Counted from the stretch's first letter, positions 49,281-62,300 are shown. The stretch: DNA of 64,000 bases from Isoetes taiwanensis (GCA_021234155.1 JAJEKV010000033.1:12038163-12102162); one strand, 5' to 3'. The notes: a model not told the origin generated them from the sequence alone. Program-made: numbers and translations.

Positions 49281-49460
49281 ATCCTCGTTCCTTTAAGGAT
49301 GATCATTCCAATTCATTTTGGAATCATCTTAGTTCATTTAGAGATCTTTAATCTCAATTCCTTTAGAGATATTCATTCCAGTACAGTTAGGAATGGCCTC
49401 AAATCCTTTAAAGGTCTTTCATCTCAATTCCTTTTGAGATGGCCTCAAATCAGTTAGAGG
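49281..49460. repeat. Array of about eight short hairpins, period about 23 nt
   Basis: Successive 18-20-nt inverted repeats: ATCCT..AGGAT (49281), ATTCCAA..TTGGAAT (49305), ATCTT..GAGAT (49326), ATCTC..GAGAT (49351), ATTCC..GGAAT (49375), GGCCT..AGGTC (about 49395), ATCTCAA..TTGAGAT (49421), CCTC..GAGG (about 49443). Loops are mostly variants of ATTCCTTT. The arms differ between units, yet each unit pairs with itself. Confidence 0.8.
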
Positions 49461-49919
49461 ACTTCACATCTTCATAAACATTAATAAGGAATTCAAGCTT
49501 TACCAACATATACCAATCTTTAGATATTTCTTATTGGTAACAACAATTGCATCTTTTATATTAAAATTGTCCCAGATAACAAAGATACTAATGTCTCATT
49601 ATTTTGCCTATTGTTTTTGCAAAGTTCACTCATATTTATCCACAAGTGCGTTGCATTCTTTAAGCTGATCCTAGAATACCATATTGCATCAAAGAGTAGA
49701 TGAAATTTAAACTTAACTAGATCTCTTCAATAGGAAGAAGTCTATATCTCCTTATCATGGTGCATAAGTATCCTTTCTGATTTAAGCACCTCTTTATTGC
49801 TCTCTATTCTTGATGTTGGAAGGTTCTGCATGTTCCATTTTTTTTTTCTTGATGTAGGATTTTAGTATTCCAACATTAAAAATTGGATGTAGATTATTCA
49901 ATTCCCCATACAAAATGTA
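49461..49919. other. No gene recognised
   Basis: AT-rich. Nothing supported. Confidence 0.35.
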
Positions 49920-51905
49920 AACATTAGGCATTCTCACCTACTTTGTCATCAATTTGAAATGGACCGTAATATTTGGAAGATAGTTTTACGTATATATTGT
50001 CCATTTTTCGAAGGCATTTCTTAGGAAGATATGTCCAAACCCATGAACCTTTTGCATAGTCAACTTTCCTTCCAAGTCGGGAAATCATTAATTCTTGGCT
50101 CTTTCGAATACGAGTTTTTACTTCTTGTAAAATGTCTGCAAAATTCGTTATTACATCTAAAGCTAGTACTTCTTCTCTTAACTTCGTAATTGGATATTCC
50201 AAAGAGTATCTGTAGACCACTTCAAAGGGAGTTCTCTGGGTAAAGTATCTGTACACCACTTCAACGGGAGTTCTCTGAATAACCGAATGGACGACATTAT
50301 TATAGGCAAACTCTAGAAGATAAAGCTATTGTTCCCATTGACTTTGCCTTTCTGCAACATAGGCTCAAAGCATATTCTCAATGACACGGTTCACAACTTT
50401 AGTCTAACCATCCATCTAAGGGTGATAGGCTGTAAAAAAAACTTTGAAGTTGTACCCAGATTCTTCATGAGATCATGCCAAAATCGATTGCAAAATAATG
50501 GATCCCTATCCATTATGATTGCATCAGGCATTCCATAGATGCTGAATATCTCTTTTAAAAAAATCTTGCTTGCTTGAGATGTTGACATGCTTGATTTGCA
50601 TGAAAAGAAAGTGAACCTATTTAGACAGCCTGTCTATAACTGTCCAAATCTGATCATTCTTATGAGCGAACTTTGGCAACCCTTGAATGAAATCCATAGT
50701 AATGTGCTTCCAGGGGTTTTCAGAAATTGCAAAGGCTGCAGTAATCCAGTAGGCTTGCTAATAGAAGCTTTCATTTACTGGCAAACAACACAAGCTTATA
50801 TATACCTCTTAGCATCCCTCTCAAACTTGGGCTAATAGAAACATATTTTCACAGTAGCCAAGGTAGTTTGAGTGCCTCTATGCCTGAAATATAAAGGTTC
50901 ATGGCATTTAGGTAGCATTCATGACCTATATGCTTATGTAATACATGTGTGATTCCAATATAAAAGTAAGCCGCTATGAATTTTATCCTTGCCATCCTTT
51001 CATATCTGAGCATATGGGAGAACAAAGGAGGGATCGTTCCTGTATTCTACTTTCATTGACTCCAACTCAACAATTTCTGCAATGGATATGGCCTGAATGT
51101 TTACCCTATTCAGTGCATCAGCAACTTGGTTTACTCAAGATGCAATCCTTCAAAGTCCTTTATTGTATCAACGAGCTTTAATTGATGCACATTGATAATG
51201 TCTTGAGTTTATATATGTTTCAAGCTCTGCTGGTCAAAGCGTGCAACAAATTTGGATCCCATGAGATAATGTCTCCGTTTTCTTTAATGTACGAACCAAA
51301 GCAATCAATTCTTTTTCATAGGTGTTGTACCCCTGCTCCGATTGCTTTAGCATGTCGCTTGCTACTAGATATCCATCCTGCATAAGCAGAGTGCCAATAG
51401 CATTTCCTCTAGTGTTGGAACATAGTAGAAAAGATTTGGTCCAATCTTACTAGTTCGGGCCATATCTTTTTCTTCAAACTTTGAAAAGCTTCCTCATCTT
51501 CCATACCCAAGCAAAAGATATGTCCTTTTTTCAAAAATCTCTTAAGAGGAAGTGTTATCCTCACAAAATCTTTCACAAATCTTCAATAATAGATGTAAAG
51601 CTGCACAAAAGAAAGTAAATCCTTGAGATTCTTGGGTGAGGCCATCCGAGAATAACTTAAATTTTATCAGGGTCCATCCTAATGCCATCTTTGGATATAG
51701 TATGCCCTAAATATCCAACTTCTTGCACAAAGAATCGACTCTTTGACTCATTGACAAACAACTTGTTATGCCAGAGAAGATAAAAAACCTATTGGAGATG
51801 TTGTTTGTGCTCCTCTACGGATCTGCTGTAAACAAAGATGTCATCAAAGAAGACAACTACACACTTTCCCAATACTGGCGCTAAGACTCTCCCATGAGAC
51901 AAGAA
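49920..51905 (-). pseudogene. Second Ty3/gypsy pol remnant, no LTRs
   Basis: On the minus strand from right to left: RT end (CVVVFFDDIFVYSRSVEEHK at about 51875-51815, with the FxDD-type catalytic pair); LGHTISKDGIRMDPDKI (51690); RNase H (DGYLVASDMLK.., YNTYEKELIALVRTLK, 51380-51280); a zinc-binding/integrase start (CVVCQ); integrase core (YGMPDAIIMDRDPLFCNRFW, 50540-50480); and the C-terminal part (SLEYPITKLREE.., YYGPFQIDDKVGENA, to 49924). Many stops occur. No gag, protease or LTR was recognised. Its sequence differs from the other gypsy element, so it is a separate family. Confidence 0.75.
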
Positions 51906-52639
51906 TGTCTAGTTGTATTTTAAGGAGTATAAGGGTATAACAAGGCATTTTTATGCGTATGATAAGGGGCTTTTGCTGACCCTAGGAATGCAGATGCCAT
52001 ATTCAAAATACATATAGGTGAATTCTCTGGGGCTATAGATGTTGTTGCTCGGGTTTTCAGAAGATGTCTAGCAGTTGAAAATGGCCCTAACCAGTGATCC
52101 TGTTTGTACAGTTTCTCCATCTGGAGGCTGAGGTGCCTGTCTACATTGCCTCCTTTGCTTGTTGTTCAAAAGTGATACTGCTATATCTTGCCCTCCTTCC
52201 GGATTAAAATAAACAAAATGTGTAGCTCTGCTCCCAGCAACATTCAAGTACATGCCCCTTATCGATTCTCATCTAGAGCCTTTAGCATTGATATTTTTAT
52301 TAACATCTAAATCTTCAAAATGATGGCCATTTGCACTACCTGCAAACTGCGTTTTCTTATGTTTCATGCCTCCAACTTTGCCTATAGAAATATTTTTAAA
52401 GCTATTTGGTTTCTTAGTTACAACATTCATCTCCTTCCGTTTTCTACCTCCACATATGCATTCTGTCATGCTCCAAGATTATCATTATTGAACTTGAAAT
52501 TGAAGTACATGTATCTATTATTTCAATGATGTAACTAAGTAGCTTGATAATAAAGTTTTGGGAAAACTTATTTGCTTAAACTAAAACATATCAGTAACTG
52601 AATACTCAAAACTGGATGGCATGAAAGCGTGGAAGCAAG
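51906..52639. other. Unassigned, exon-like frame on the minus strand
   Basis: A minus frame (52068-52253) includes GMYLNVAGSRATHFVYFNPE and looks protein-like but was not recognised. The rest shows nothing. Confidence 0.25.
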
Positions 52640-53023
52640 AAATGGCGCAACATTTCCTGCACAGGCTGAAATATGCTCTTTAAAATTGGTTCTGTGTTTA
52701 ATGTTGCAATTACTTTTACATTGGGGAATATCTCTGCAAGCAGCACAAGTGTTCCTTTGTGGCAATGGTCATCCAAACTCCGAGTTATCCCAAGAACAAT
52801 CCTTTAAAAAATTGGTTGTCAATTCCTATAAACATATCAAGAGAGTAAAATCTACATCATATCCTATTCCTTTCGTAAATGAACTTGCAAGCATAACCTG
52901 GAATTGTTTGAGGTATTCCTTTGCACCATCATAAGGCCACCTTATGCCAAAGTCAAGATTCCTAATGAACGCTAGATCTACTAGAATATTGACATTTTGA
53001 ATCTTCCATAACCATGAATTGCC
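52640..53023 (-). pseudogene. Metallo-beta-lactamase-fold protein, gene fragment
   Basis: After an acceptor (tttacag at 53024-53030) the minus strand reads GNSWLWKIQNVNILVDLAFI then RNLDFGIRWPYDGAKEYLKQF, then YDVDFTLLI. A second piece contains SLDDHCHKGTLVLLAEIFPN then VKVIATLNTEPILKS. The LDDHCH word stands where the metal-binding HxHxDH motif lies in canonical members; plant relatives share such a divergent form. Only the first part of the domain is present and the frame changes between pieces, so it is a fragment or a pseudogene. Further exons were not found on either side. Confidence 0.6.
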
Positions 53024-54654
53024 CTGTAAAATATGATGAGTTGTACGTGTTAACAATATATTGTAAACATTTTCTTATTAGCTGCAGTGGGGAACTTTGA
53101 GTCTCCATTCTTGTCTCAGGGCCTTCCAAGGATCCCAATTCGTACTCATGCAAAATTTAGAAAATTTACTTCTTTCCTAAGCCATCTTTATTTTTTCAAA
53201 AATCTCCCAACAAATAGCAAAGCAAATCCTAAACATCATAGCCCAATAATTTTTTCATGAAACTCAAACAAAATGTACAAACTTGAATACGCCAAAAAAA
53301 CAATATATAAGTTGAGAAACAAAAAAATATGTAGAAGCTAACTTGAAACTTTGAAAATGGAAACCCGAAGGAAAGACAAATGGGTGGAAGGAAGTCGGAT
53401 AACAAGGTTCTTTGCCATATTTGGTTGGTCCGTAATCTACTGGTTAATGCCAGATACTAAATGAGCAAAATATATATTAGCAAGCAAGGTAGAAAATTGT
53501 CTCACTAGTCAAAATGGAAAAAGAAATTGGCTTGCCAGCTTGTCTGAGGGGTTGGGCGCTCGACCTTTATCAACACATCCTTTATATCATCATCATGTTA
53601 TGATACCATGTTTGAGCATGATTGGCAATTCCTATCATCTATCTAAGAGCTCAGATCAACCTATAGCTTATGTGCATGGCTTGGTGCTAGTCTGCAGAAT
53701 GGGCTCCTGTGGGCAAATAAACATTAGAAACAAAAAAGACCTCCATGGGTTTATCAATTGCGAATTGTTGAAGCAGGAATCCCAAATATTCAAAACCAAA
53801 ACTATTACCAAATCACGAAACAAAAGCAACCCCTCAAGGTGCACCCTCCTCTAAACTTGCTTATTGTGAAGCTTGCTTATTGATCGATTCATTAAGCAGT
53901 GGGAATCTAATTTCCAAGACATTTTCTAATTTTGATTGCCGTTAGATTAGAAAATTAAGAATCCAAGGGTGTTCATCAATTTTAGCTGATGTATCCTATC
54001 ATGTGGACAGGCTAGAACTGCAAGAATTGTTGTATAGGGGTTAGGCAAGTCTGCTAATAAAATAAATTATTCTATTAAATAAATAATGGCTTTAAGGTAC
54101 AATAGTGATCTATGAATGTGTCACATGTCTCATACAAAGTTTGAAAGTGCAGCTAGACAACGTATTGGAATGCTCTTATTAAGTTCAACTCATTTTGGAT
54201 CTGTCCATTGCCAGATGGATTCTTTCCAATACCTTACGCCATCACATGCATGATCAAGAATTCAATCTCTATCTTAGTTTGCATTTAGGATAGATAGAAG
54301 ACTAAACGCTGAGAATGCCCTTTTTAATCCTGTTGAGATCTCATTTGCATGCTTCCTTATTTCTAATCAAGAATAGGCCGACCAAGGAGAACATGGAGGC
54401 AAAGCTACTAACATAGAGTTGTTACCTGGAACCTATTAGTAGCATAAATAATTCCAACATAAATTTAAGATATTTCAGATAGGGCATATTCTCCCGACTT
54501 TTTGAAAGGGCAGGAATATTCCTGTGGACACGAAGAGTAGCACTACACACTGCCCATTTTCATTTTCCATTTTCTCACGTTGCAGGGTGTAAAGCCCGCT
54601 GGATCTGTGCCATAGCCAGGAGCTCGATCAATCTATAGTAAGTAGCTAGCCCCT
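53024..54654. other. No gene recognised; eIF4B upstream region at the right end
   Basis: AT-rich. An acceptor-like tctcacgttgcag at about 54574-54586 shortly before the eIF4B ATG suggests an intron in its 5' UTR. A 104-codon frame at 53540-53854 has no known motif. Confidence 0.35.
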
Positions 54655-57600
54655 ATGGCAAAGCCATGGGGCAGAGTGGGCGCTTGGGCCGAAGAAGCAG
54701 AACGAGCTGAAGCAGAAGCAAAACAAGCAGCCGTATCAATAGCTCCAGTCGCCGGAGGTGCAGAGGCGTTTCCATCTCTAGGTGAGGCTGTTTCCCAGAA
54801 ATCTAAGAAGAAAGGCAAGGTTTTAAGTTTGGGTGAGTTTGTGGGTGAGAGGGATGTGACTCGTGGGTATCGTGGTAAGCCGGCAGCTTCAGATGAGAAG
54901 CTTACTTTTGCTGAGCAGTTGGCTCTTCCCAAAGGTCCTAGGGATCGGTCTGATGAGGAACAAACCTATGGTGGCCTTGGTGGAGGTTTTAAGGACTATG
55001 GAGGTAGGAATTATGATGGCCGTGGTGCTGGTGGATTTGGTGGAGATAGAAACAGGGGTTATGATTCTTATAGAGATCGTGGAGATCAGGAGATGGGAAG
55101 ATTTGACCGGGATAGAGGCGGAGAAAGGGGAGAGAGAGAGCCCTATGCAGATCGAAGAGGGGCCGCCCGCGTAAGTGATAGAGATCTACCATCACGGGCA
55201 GATGAGGTAGATGATTGGGGCGCAGGAAAGAAATCTGTTGGACCTGCTTATGGTGTAGATCAGAGAAGGGGCTATGATGATGATTACAGAGGTGGATCTG
55301 TTTCGAGGGCAGATGTTGAAGGTAACTGGGGTGCAGGAAAGAACTTTGTGCCAAGTTCTTTACCTGGTAGAAGGGAGCCAGGCTTGCCTGAACGTGACCA
55401 CTGGTCAAGAAGAGAGCCTATGATGGAATCGTATGACAGGCCTAGATTAATGATGCAGGGTAGAACAGGGTCTTTGGATTCATTTGCTGGACAATCCCTG
55501 CATACTGATTCACATCCACCAATGCCAATTTCGATTGAAAGTCCTGTATCTTCTGATACTGGTATCACTGAACCCCTTCCACCAAGACGCCCAAGACCAA
55601 ATCCTTTTGGAGAGGCACGTCCAAGGGAAGAAGTTTTGGCAGAGAAAGGGCAGGATTGGAAGAAACTAGATGCTGATCTGGATGCTAAACTCAGTCGTCC
55701 TTCAAGCAGCCACTCAAGTCGGCATTCAAGCCGCCCACAGACACCTGATGTAGGACTACTGTCCCCTCAGTATCAATCAAAAGTTCACCCAGTGGGTGAT
55801 GGTAGAGATAGTCGTCCATCAAGCAGCCATTCTAGTCGACCAGAGACACCTGATGTTCCATCAGTTGTGGCGAAGCCACGCCCTAAAGTCAACCCCTTTG
55901 GTGATGCCAAACCACGGGAAGTTCTGCTGCAAGAGAGGGGCCAAGATTGGCGTAAAATAGATCTCGAGCTTGAACATAAAGGAGTAAACAGGTTTGCAAA
56001 CTCATCCACGTTTATTTTGAAAGTTAAGGCTTTTACTTCACATGTTGGTCTTCTTGTTAGCCAGAAGGATTATCGATTCTTGTTCTTTTTTTCTTTTTCT
56101 TTTGAAGAACGAAGGAAATGAGATATGATTGCTCTATTAGGTCTAAATGTCATCGTTAGGTTAGATGGAGAGTAGGGAATGCAGAAAAAAATGGCCTCTT
56201 CTTGTTATAAAATGGCTAATGCTCTCTTGTCCGTATTCAGTTTGCATTTAGATTATATTCTCCGCATGTGATATGGTGCAGCTGCGCTGTAAATGTGCTG
56301 CTTATTATCTTTGCACATGATTGTGATAAGTGTCTAATCGCTAAAATGTTCTCTGTTACAATTGTTGAGGCATGAGTTGCAACATGTGATGTTTGTCTTT
56401 AATCCGCGCTAGCATGTGTAATCCTGTATAATGAGGCTATTTCACGTTAGTGAGACTAGCTGAGAATTTGCTATTAACAATTGTGAGGTGCCTGTTTTAT
56501 AGCCATTGTAGGCATATGATGATGTGCACTCAACTTCTATAATGTTTATTCAAATATAAATGGAACTGTTGACTAGATTATCCGCAGAAGGTTACACTTG
56601 ATGAGCATATGTTCGATATGGAGATTGTAGTGCCTGATCCAATTTTTTACTACCCAATCACTGCCAGGGATGTGTGGCAGTTTTGAGCTGTCTCTGTGAT
56701 AAATTCGTTTTAGCACAGATCCCCATCATGGAAACAAGCTGGCTGCTTAAAACCACATCTTTGTTGGCGTGATCTTTTCAGGCCCAGCTAATTTTTCTTT
56801 TAGTAATGTGATCCTATTCTTAGTTTGATATTTGAATGTGGTGAAGAGAAGGCATATTCATCATATTTACAGAAATTCCCTGAGCTTCAGCAACTCGATG
56901 ACTAAAATTCGACTCAACACCTGAACAGCAGCAGCAAATTTGAAGTTTGGGATAGGAAGGAAAGGTTGGCATGTTTTCTTACGAATCGCCTGCCTGCTGT
57001 TATTGCATCTTTCTAAGCTTTAACATGGCATATTGAGCAACAGCCTGCTTTAAAACAAAATCATGATATCTTCAAGATCTACAGGGCTTATGCGCATTTG
57101 CTTTAGGGTTTCAACAATCACTGTTAGCAGAGTTTTTCTTGCAAGAAAGGAAATTCATTTTGAACACCTTCATGCATCAGGAGCAGTGGTGCTATGTTTT
57201 AAGATTAGCTAGGGTGAAGATTGTGATTCTGACAAGACAATGGGTGGGCTCTATTCCCGCATAAAAATCTGACTTCAATGTATCTTTAGCTATAAATGTT
57301 CATTTTCTTTAAAGTGTTATTATTGTTTTTAGATTAAGAGACTTAACAAAATTGTATTTCAGGCCAGAGTCAGAAGAAGAGAGACAGTTAAAAGAAGAGA
57401 TCAGGGGGCTGGAAGACCTATTGAAGCATGTGGATATTAAAGGTGGAGATGCTAATGGATTTGCTTCAGAAGGACGTTTGAGCCTTCAAGATGAGCTTGT
57501 GCAGAAGGAAAAAGAGCTTGAACATTTGACAAGGGAGCTTGATGACAAAGTTCGTTATCGTCAGAGCATAACATTGCATACAGGCATTGATGGCAATGAA

Positions 57601-57699
57601 CAAATTATTCAGGATGGGAGGGGTCCTGAGCTGTGGGCTAGTGAGCGACCTCAATCTCGATCAGGACTTAGTGATTTTGTAAAGACCAGTCTCTTGTGA
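54655..57699 (+). CDS. Eukaryotic translation initiation factor 4B, plant type
   Basis: Two exons, 54655-55991 and 57363-57699, GT..AG, joined in phase (1674 nt, 557 residues). The N-terminus MAKPWGRVGAWAEEAERAEA and the block FPSLGEAV are typical of plant eIF4B. Next come KVLSLGEFV, a Gly/Arg/Asp/Tyr-rich region (about residues 105-170), and two repeated blocks PNPFGEARPREEVLAEKGQD / VNPFGDAKPREVLLQERGQD, each ending with DW(K/R)K; between them lie Ser/Arg-rich stretches. Exon 2 is a coiled coil (EEERQLKEEIRGLEDLLKHV, then QKEKELEHLTRELDDKVRYR). eIF4B stimulates the eIF4A helicase and binds eIF4G, PABP and RNA in the cytoplasm. The end after ERPQSRSG is shorter than the Gly/Arg-rich tail I expect for the family, so a further exon or a frame change is possible. 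The 1.37 kb intron is the longest inferred in the host genes here. Confidence 0.9.
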
Positions 57700-58980
57700 T
57701 TCTGTGGGCTCCAAGTGATTCTGGACGCCACCTTCTAGGATCAGGTCTGGAGCATGCTGGCAGGCCACACCCGAGGTTATAGAATGTAGGTGAGCCGAAA
57801 GATGACAGAACTTACCTTCTCGCCGAGTCTTTTGACTGAGGAGAGACTCTGAGGACCCTGACATGGAGGAAGTCCAGTTGAGATGGGAATGTCAAACGTT
57901 TCTAAATGTTTTGATAGGTGATAGGATGAGAAATGGGCCAGCATGATTGCTGCACCTTCATTTTATTTCTTGTGATGAAATAATGATGCCAGTGATAAGG
58001 TACTGTTTGAGAAGTTCGTTTTATCACAGGGCTATGAAGTTCAAATTAGTCAATGACAGCACTCTACATGAATGCTTCTGAAGCATTCTACTGGTTCCCC
58101 ATTTTCTTCAAAAAGTAAGCAGTGGACTGACCTAGAAGCATTTGCCAATCGAGATCAGCTTTAAGCAACAATATATATTCCCTGGAGGAGATTATAGCCA
58201 AAAAGAAACCTCACAACAGATGAGATTTACTTAGTTCTTTTGGACCTGACCTATGGAAACTCTGCAGCTTGAAAAATTCTGCTATGTCTCTGATGAATCT
58301 TTGTTTCGAAAGCCAACTTCCACGCAGCCAAGGGCTGGCTCACCCCTGCAATTCGAAACCATGTGATGCTTTTTTCTTTTTTTCGGGGCCATATTTTTGT
58401 ATTGTTGAAGGGAACTGTAAAGTATATTGTGTAAATCCATTTCCAATGCATCTGGTGCATGAGATTTTGTCAGGGATGTTAATTGTTACCATATCGATAT
58501 TCTCCAAAGTATGAAATTAAGAGCAAAATACAAAAGGAAATTATCATGCTAGGATGATCAAATTGATGCAAATAGATTCGAGGCAAATTCCAGTATAGGG
58601 AGTTTTAGTCTTCTTCCACAATGCAATCTCAAGAATGCTTTTCAAAGTTTTACAAAACAAATAATGTGCTTTTTCTTTTTATGTTGCCGGATGCAAGTGT
58701 TCTAAATTTTGCGATCTTTAGACATACAAGAAATTTACTATGCCTTTAACGCTTCTCACCAACTCATCTATACGTGGCAGGAAAACATACAGACTTGGAA
58801 CGCCTCTTCCCTACCTGTCTATTTCAAGCTGTGAAACTCCGCAGGATTTGAAACTCAAAGATTTATCTACCAAGCGCTCAGCCAAAGACGTATAGAAGGT
58901 TGCCGAATATAAACGCACTATAAGATTCCCAAACGAAGTGTTATATATTTTTCTTCAACATGTCATATATGATAAAATGC
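57700..58980. other. eIF4B 3' flank, no gene recognised
   Basis: Probably contains the 3' UTR. Frames are short and without motifs. Confidence 0.4.
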
Positions 58981-59350
58981 GGGGGCTTGAACCTTAAGGA
59001 ACACCCATATCCAATGGTCCGAATTCACTAGGCCATACCCCACAGAAATATGTGAACATTTACAAGCTAGTGGGGTTTGAACCTTTAGCGGGAAATAATC
59101 TATATATCCAATGGTCTCACCACCAGGCTTATAACGCCATGAACATAGAACATTTCCTACAGCCACCCACAGTAGCAAAGGATTTGAGCTGGGCGGGGAC
59201 ACCCGCTTCACAGCCTAAATCACCAAACCGCTACGAGATAGGCATTTTGTAGTTTCATTCATGCCACCCAATGACAAACAAAGGTTTGAATTGAGCGGGC
59301 ACTCCCAGATCCAGAGTCGCCTAACCACTAGACCGCCATGCCGCTTCTGT
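58981..59350 (-). repeat. Four tandem tRNA-like units (SINE-head array)
   Basis: Read on the minus strand, each unit has an A-box-like and a B-box-like stretch: 59043-58981 (ggcctagtgaattcgg; aaggttcaagccccc), 59145-59071 (gcctggtggtgagacc; aaggttcaaacccc), 59240-59175 (ggtttggtgatttaggc; agctcaaatccttt) and 59350-59281 (ggtctagtggttaggc; ctcaattcaaaccttt). Units 1 and 2 share ACCATTGGATAT; units 3 and 4 share a GTG(T)CCCGC-type middle. None folds as a perfect tRNA. Confidence 0.6.
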
Positions 59351-59399
59351 GATTTAAGCAAGGAATCCTATAGTAAATTCATGGTGCATGCCGCTTCAT

Positions 59400-62300
59400 T
59401 GCACAGGCCGGATGTGTATATGTAATCATGTACTTTTTTCGCTTTTAGTAATATGTGTTTGAAAGATGACCGCCATTCCGGCTCCAAGATGCTAACCATG
59501 AACACGCCATGTCAGTGCAATTATACTACAAACCATGATGCCAACTACCACACCATGTCGCACTATAATATTAAAACCATGTGCTGCCACCCAATGATGG
59601 GCCGATGGAGTCCGAGTATGGGCGCAACATACTTCTTCCCAATCGAGTATAGACAAATCACCTGAGTCCTACCTGAGATACCAACCTTTCTAATCTTGGG
59701 TAAGTAAGGAAAACTCCATCCACTAGAATACTATTTAATGAAGGAAGGTGGCATGTACACTCCGGGTTTAGTCCAAAGACAACGCATCTTGATGAATTAC
59801 ATGCAAAAATCGACGAATGGTGTTGAGACTACTGCTATATCTAGAAAGGCCTTTGATCTTCTTACATCGTAAGAAATCCGATGGTCTCATGTGAATGTTA
59901 TCGGGCTTGAGCCTCGATATGTTATTGACAATAAAGCAAATCTACCCATTTAATTCGCGCATTACATGCAAGCTCGGTTGATTCAGTACTCTAATTTCAA
60001 GAACGCTTTGCCGCTCTACATAGAGATGATAGGCTAATTAATGATAGATGGGTTATATGCTACAATAATGAAAGGACCGCTTAGCCCTGACCAAGGGATA
60101 AATAAATGTAGCAAAGAGTAAATGACCCAACAACATGTATTGTATGATGTAGAGAGGACACCCTATCTTTCGTAAGGCCCTTGTAGATGACGTCGGCGCT
60201 GTTCCCGTGGTATTTTCCGGAGAGGAGTATTAGCAAGTCTTCTCTCGCTCCAGCATAATGCGAAGGCCGTATATTAAATCGTCCACAAAAAACGCCGACG
60301 AGACTGGTCGACTACCGATCCACAGCATAAACCCTCACAAATGATCGGAGGTCAAATAAGATATTTGTTTTGCAATTGCCGCCTATGATGGTCCAGACTG
60401 CTTCCTGCTGATAGAAAAAGTCTGCTTCCGAAATGTACGTATATCTTCGATCACCCAAAACCCTCTCACCATCAAACTTCCGGGTGCATTGATTCATCAC
60501 AACTCTCGTGATTCTTCCTTACAAGACCTCTTTCCAGCCGCCCAATCGCTTTACAAATACGTATATTGCCCCCACTTCTTAAGTCCGGCCTGCATTGGGA
60601 ATCCCATCGGGAAGCCGTTTTAAGAAAACTGGGCTGTATAGGGATGACCATTGGATGAGTTCGGCCTTGCTCATGAAAGTTAGCGGCTATACCACAACTT
60701 ATCCCACCTGGGAACCCTCAAGCGCAAAATGAGCTCAAGAAGTTGCCAATACGCCCCGGCGGATCTGCGTGCCGCAAATTGCTACCATTCCATCGGTACA
60801 TACCCTGCATAAAGGAATCAAACCTATCAACGATGCCAGTAGCAGTATTGGAATAAAATCCAAGGATACCGTATGTCTTCCTGCTTTTCTAATAAGTACA
60901 ACAACCGCGATGAGAGCCTGATCTCGTGATTTCAGACGTGGCCGATACAAACTCCTCATCAAGCACGTAAAGGCTCCATAATGATGATGATTTTTATAGA
61001 TGTGTGCATTTAATGCCGCGATCCTCCCTTCAGAATGGTTGAAAACTGTCTAAAGTCGCCAGCAGCCTATAAAATGTTCTTTCCACTAAAAGGAAGGTTG
61101 TTTCCATACAACCAATAAGGCAAAAGACGGATTTACGCTTTCTATAACGCCTTATTGGCCATTGGAAACTCATCCTAAATAATGACCTTGGCTTCCAATG
61201 ATGAGTTGTGCTGCTCCCCAATCATTGTCTAACATCGTAATGTACCAGCATTGTTTCTACCATGGATCCTCAACAGGAGGGGCCGTTTCACCGCCGCATA
61301 TAGCGAAGCCGCTGTAGCCGCCGCATCACATCGGCAGATCTGCGCCTCCGCTAAGCAATTTAACGAAAGCATAAGCATTTCAAGACAAATGTCTTTCCCG
61401 TGGGCCGGCTTTTCATCTGTAAAGATATGTATCGAGGATTCTAAATCCAATCGGGCTCCCGCGAAATTCAAATATTTCCAGCCGTTATCATTCATTATAC
61501 TTACATTTGCATTGCAGAATTTGTATATGATGTATGGAGCCTGGGGCGAGAAATCGTATACCGCCAATCTCCACGCGATCTATGCTAAAGTAGTAAATTG
61601 GAAGGCCGAATGCTAGCGATGTTAGTGCCATGCCGCAAGCAGAATATTGCTGACTAAGTGCAGAGCCTCGCTGGAAAGCAATTACATCATCACCTGATAC
61701 TCGCCTAACAAGTCAAGACTACAGAAATTTGGAAACCTGGTCCATAGATCAATAAATGGGGTCCCCCTCGGCCAAGCAAGAATATAGCAAAAGCGAAGCG
61801 TAGGTACAGACTCAACGATAGGAAATCAGCTTTCCTCTGATAACTAACGCCGCCTACATTGTGACGCAGCAACCCCCGCTTCTGCAGCCTCCTCGTTGAT
61901 ATGTTTCCCTCTATAAAGTTGATCGTTGATTTACCTTTAATTCACCCCACGATCTCAAGGTGACGATGCAACAAAATTCTGTCTTGTAGAATGCTCCGCC
62001 AACCTTTCTGCAGAATAGCAAACGATCCTACGTACGTCTCAATGGTCACAAGGCCCTTTCTTCTCACAATAGTTTTATGCTAATCCTTCTGCCATCGCTC
62101 CACATAAGTTCCGCATGTAGACACTAACGATGGATTAAATGGTGTTATGTATATTGTTCGTAGTATTGATGTACGCAGGTATCGGTATTGATCTAGAGTG
62201 CCGCAGAAATGAATTTGGGGATCCTACCAATGATTTCGCGGGTTTTGGTCACAATATGTAGCAGGAGTATTTAATGCAGTGTCTGCAAGTTATGTCATAT

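Noticed and set aside
49079-49306. Minus-strand frame upstream of the HAD-like fragment as its missing catalytic part
   Set aside because: No DxDxT motif or HAD-like pattern is visible in any minus frame of this GC-rich stretch.
49281-49460. CRISPR array
   Set aside because: The repeats are short hairpins without constant repeats or unique spacers, and the genome is eukaryotic.
54633-55568. Minus-strand open frames opposite eIF4B
   Set aside because: They are shadows of the biased eIF4B codons and low-complexity repeats.
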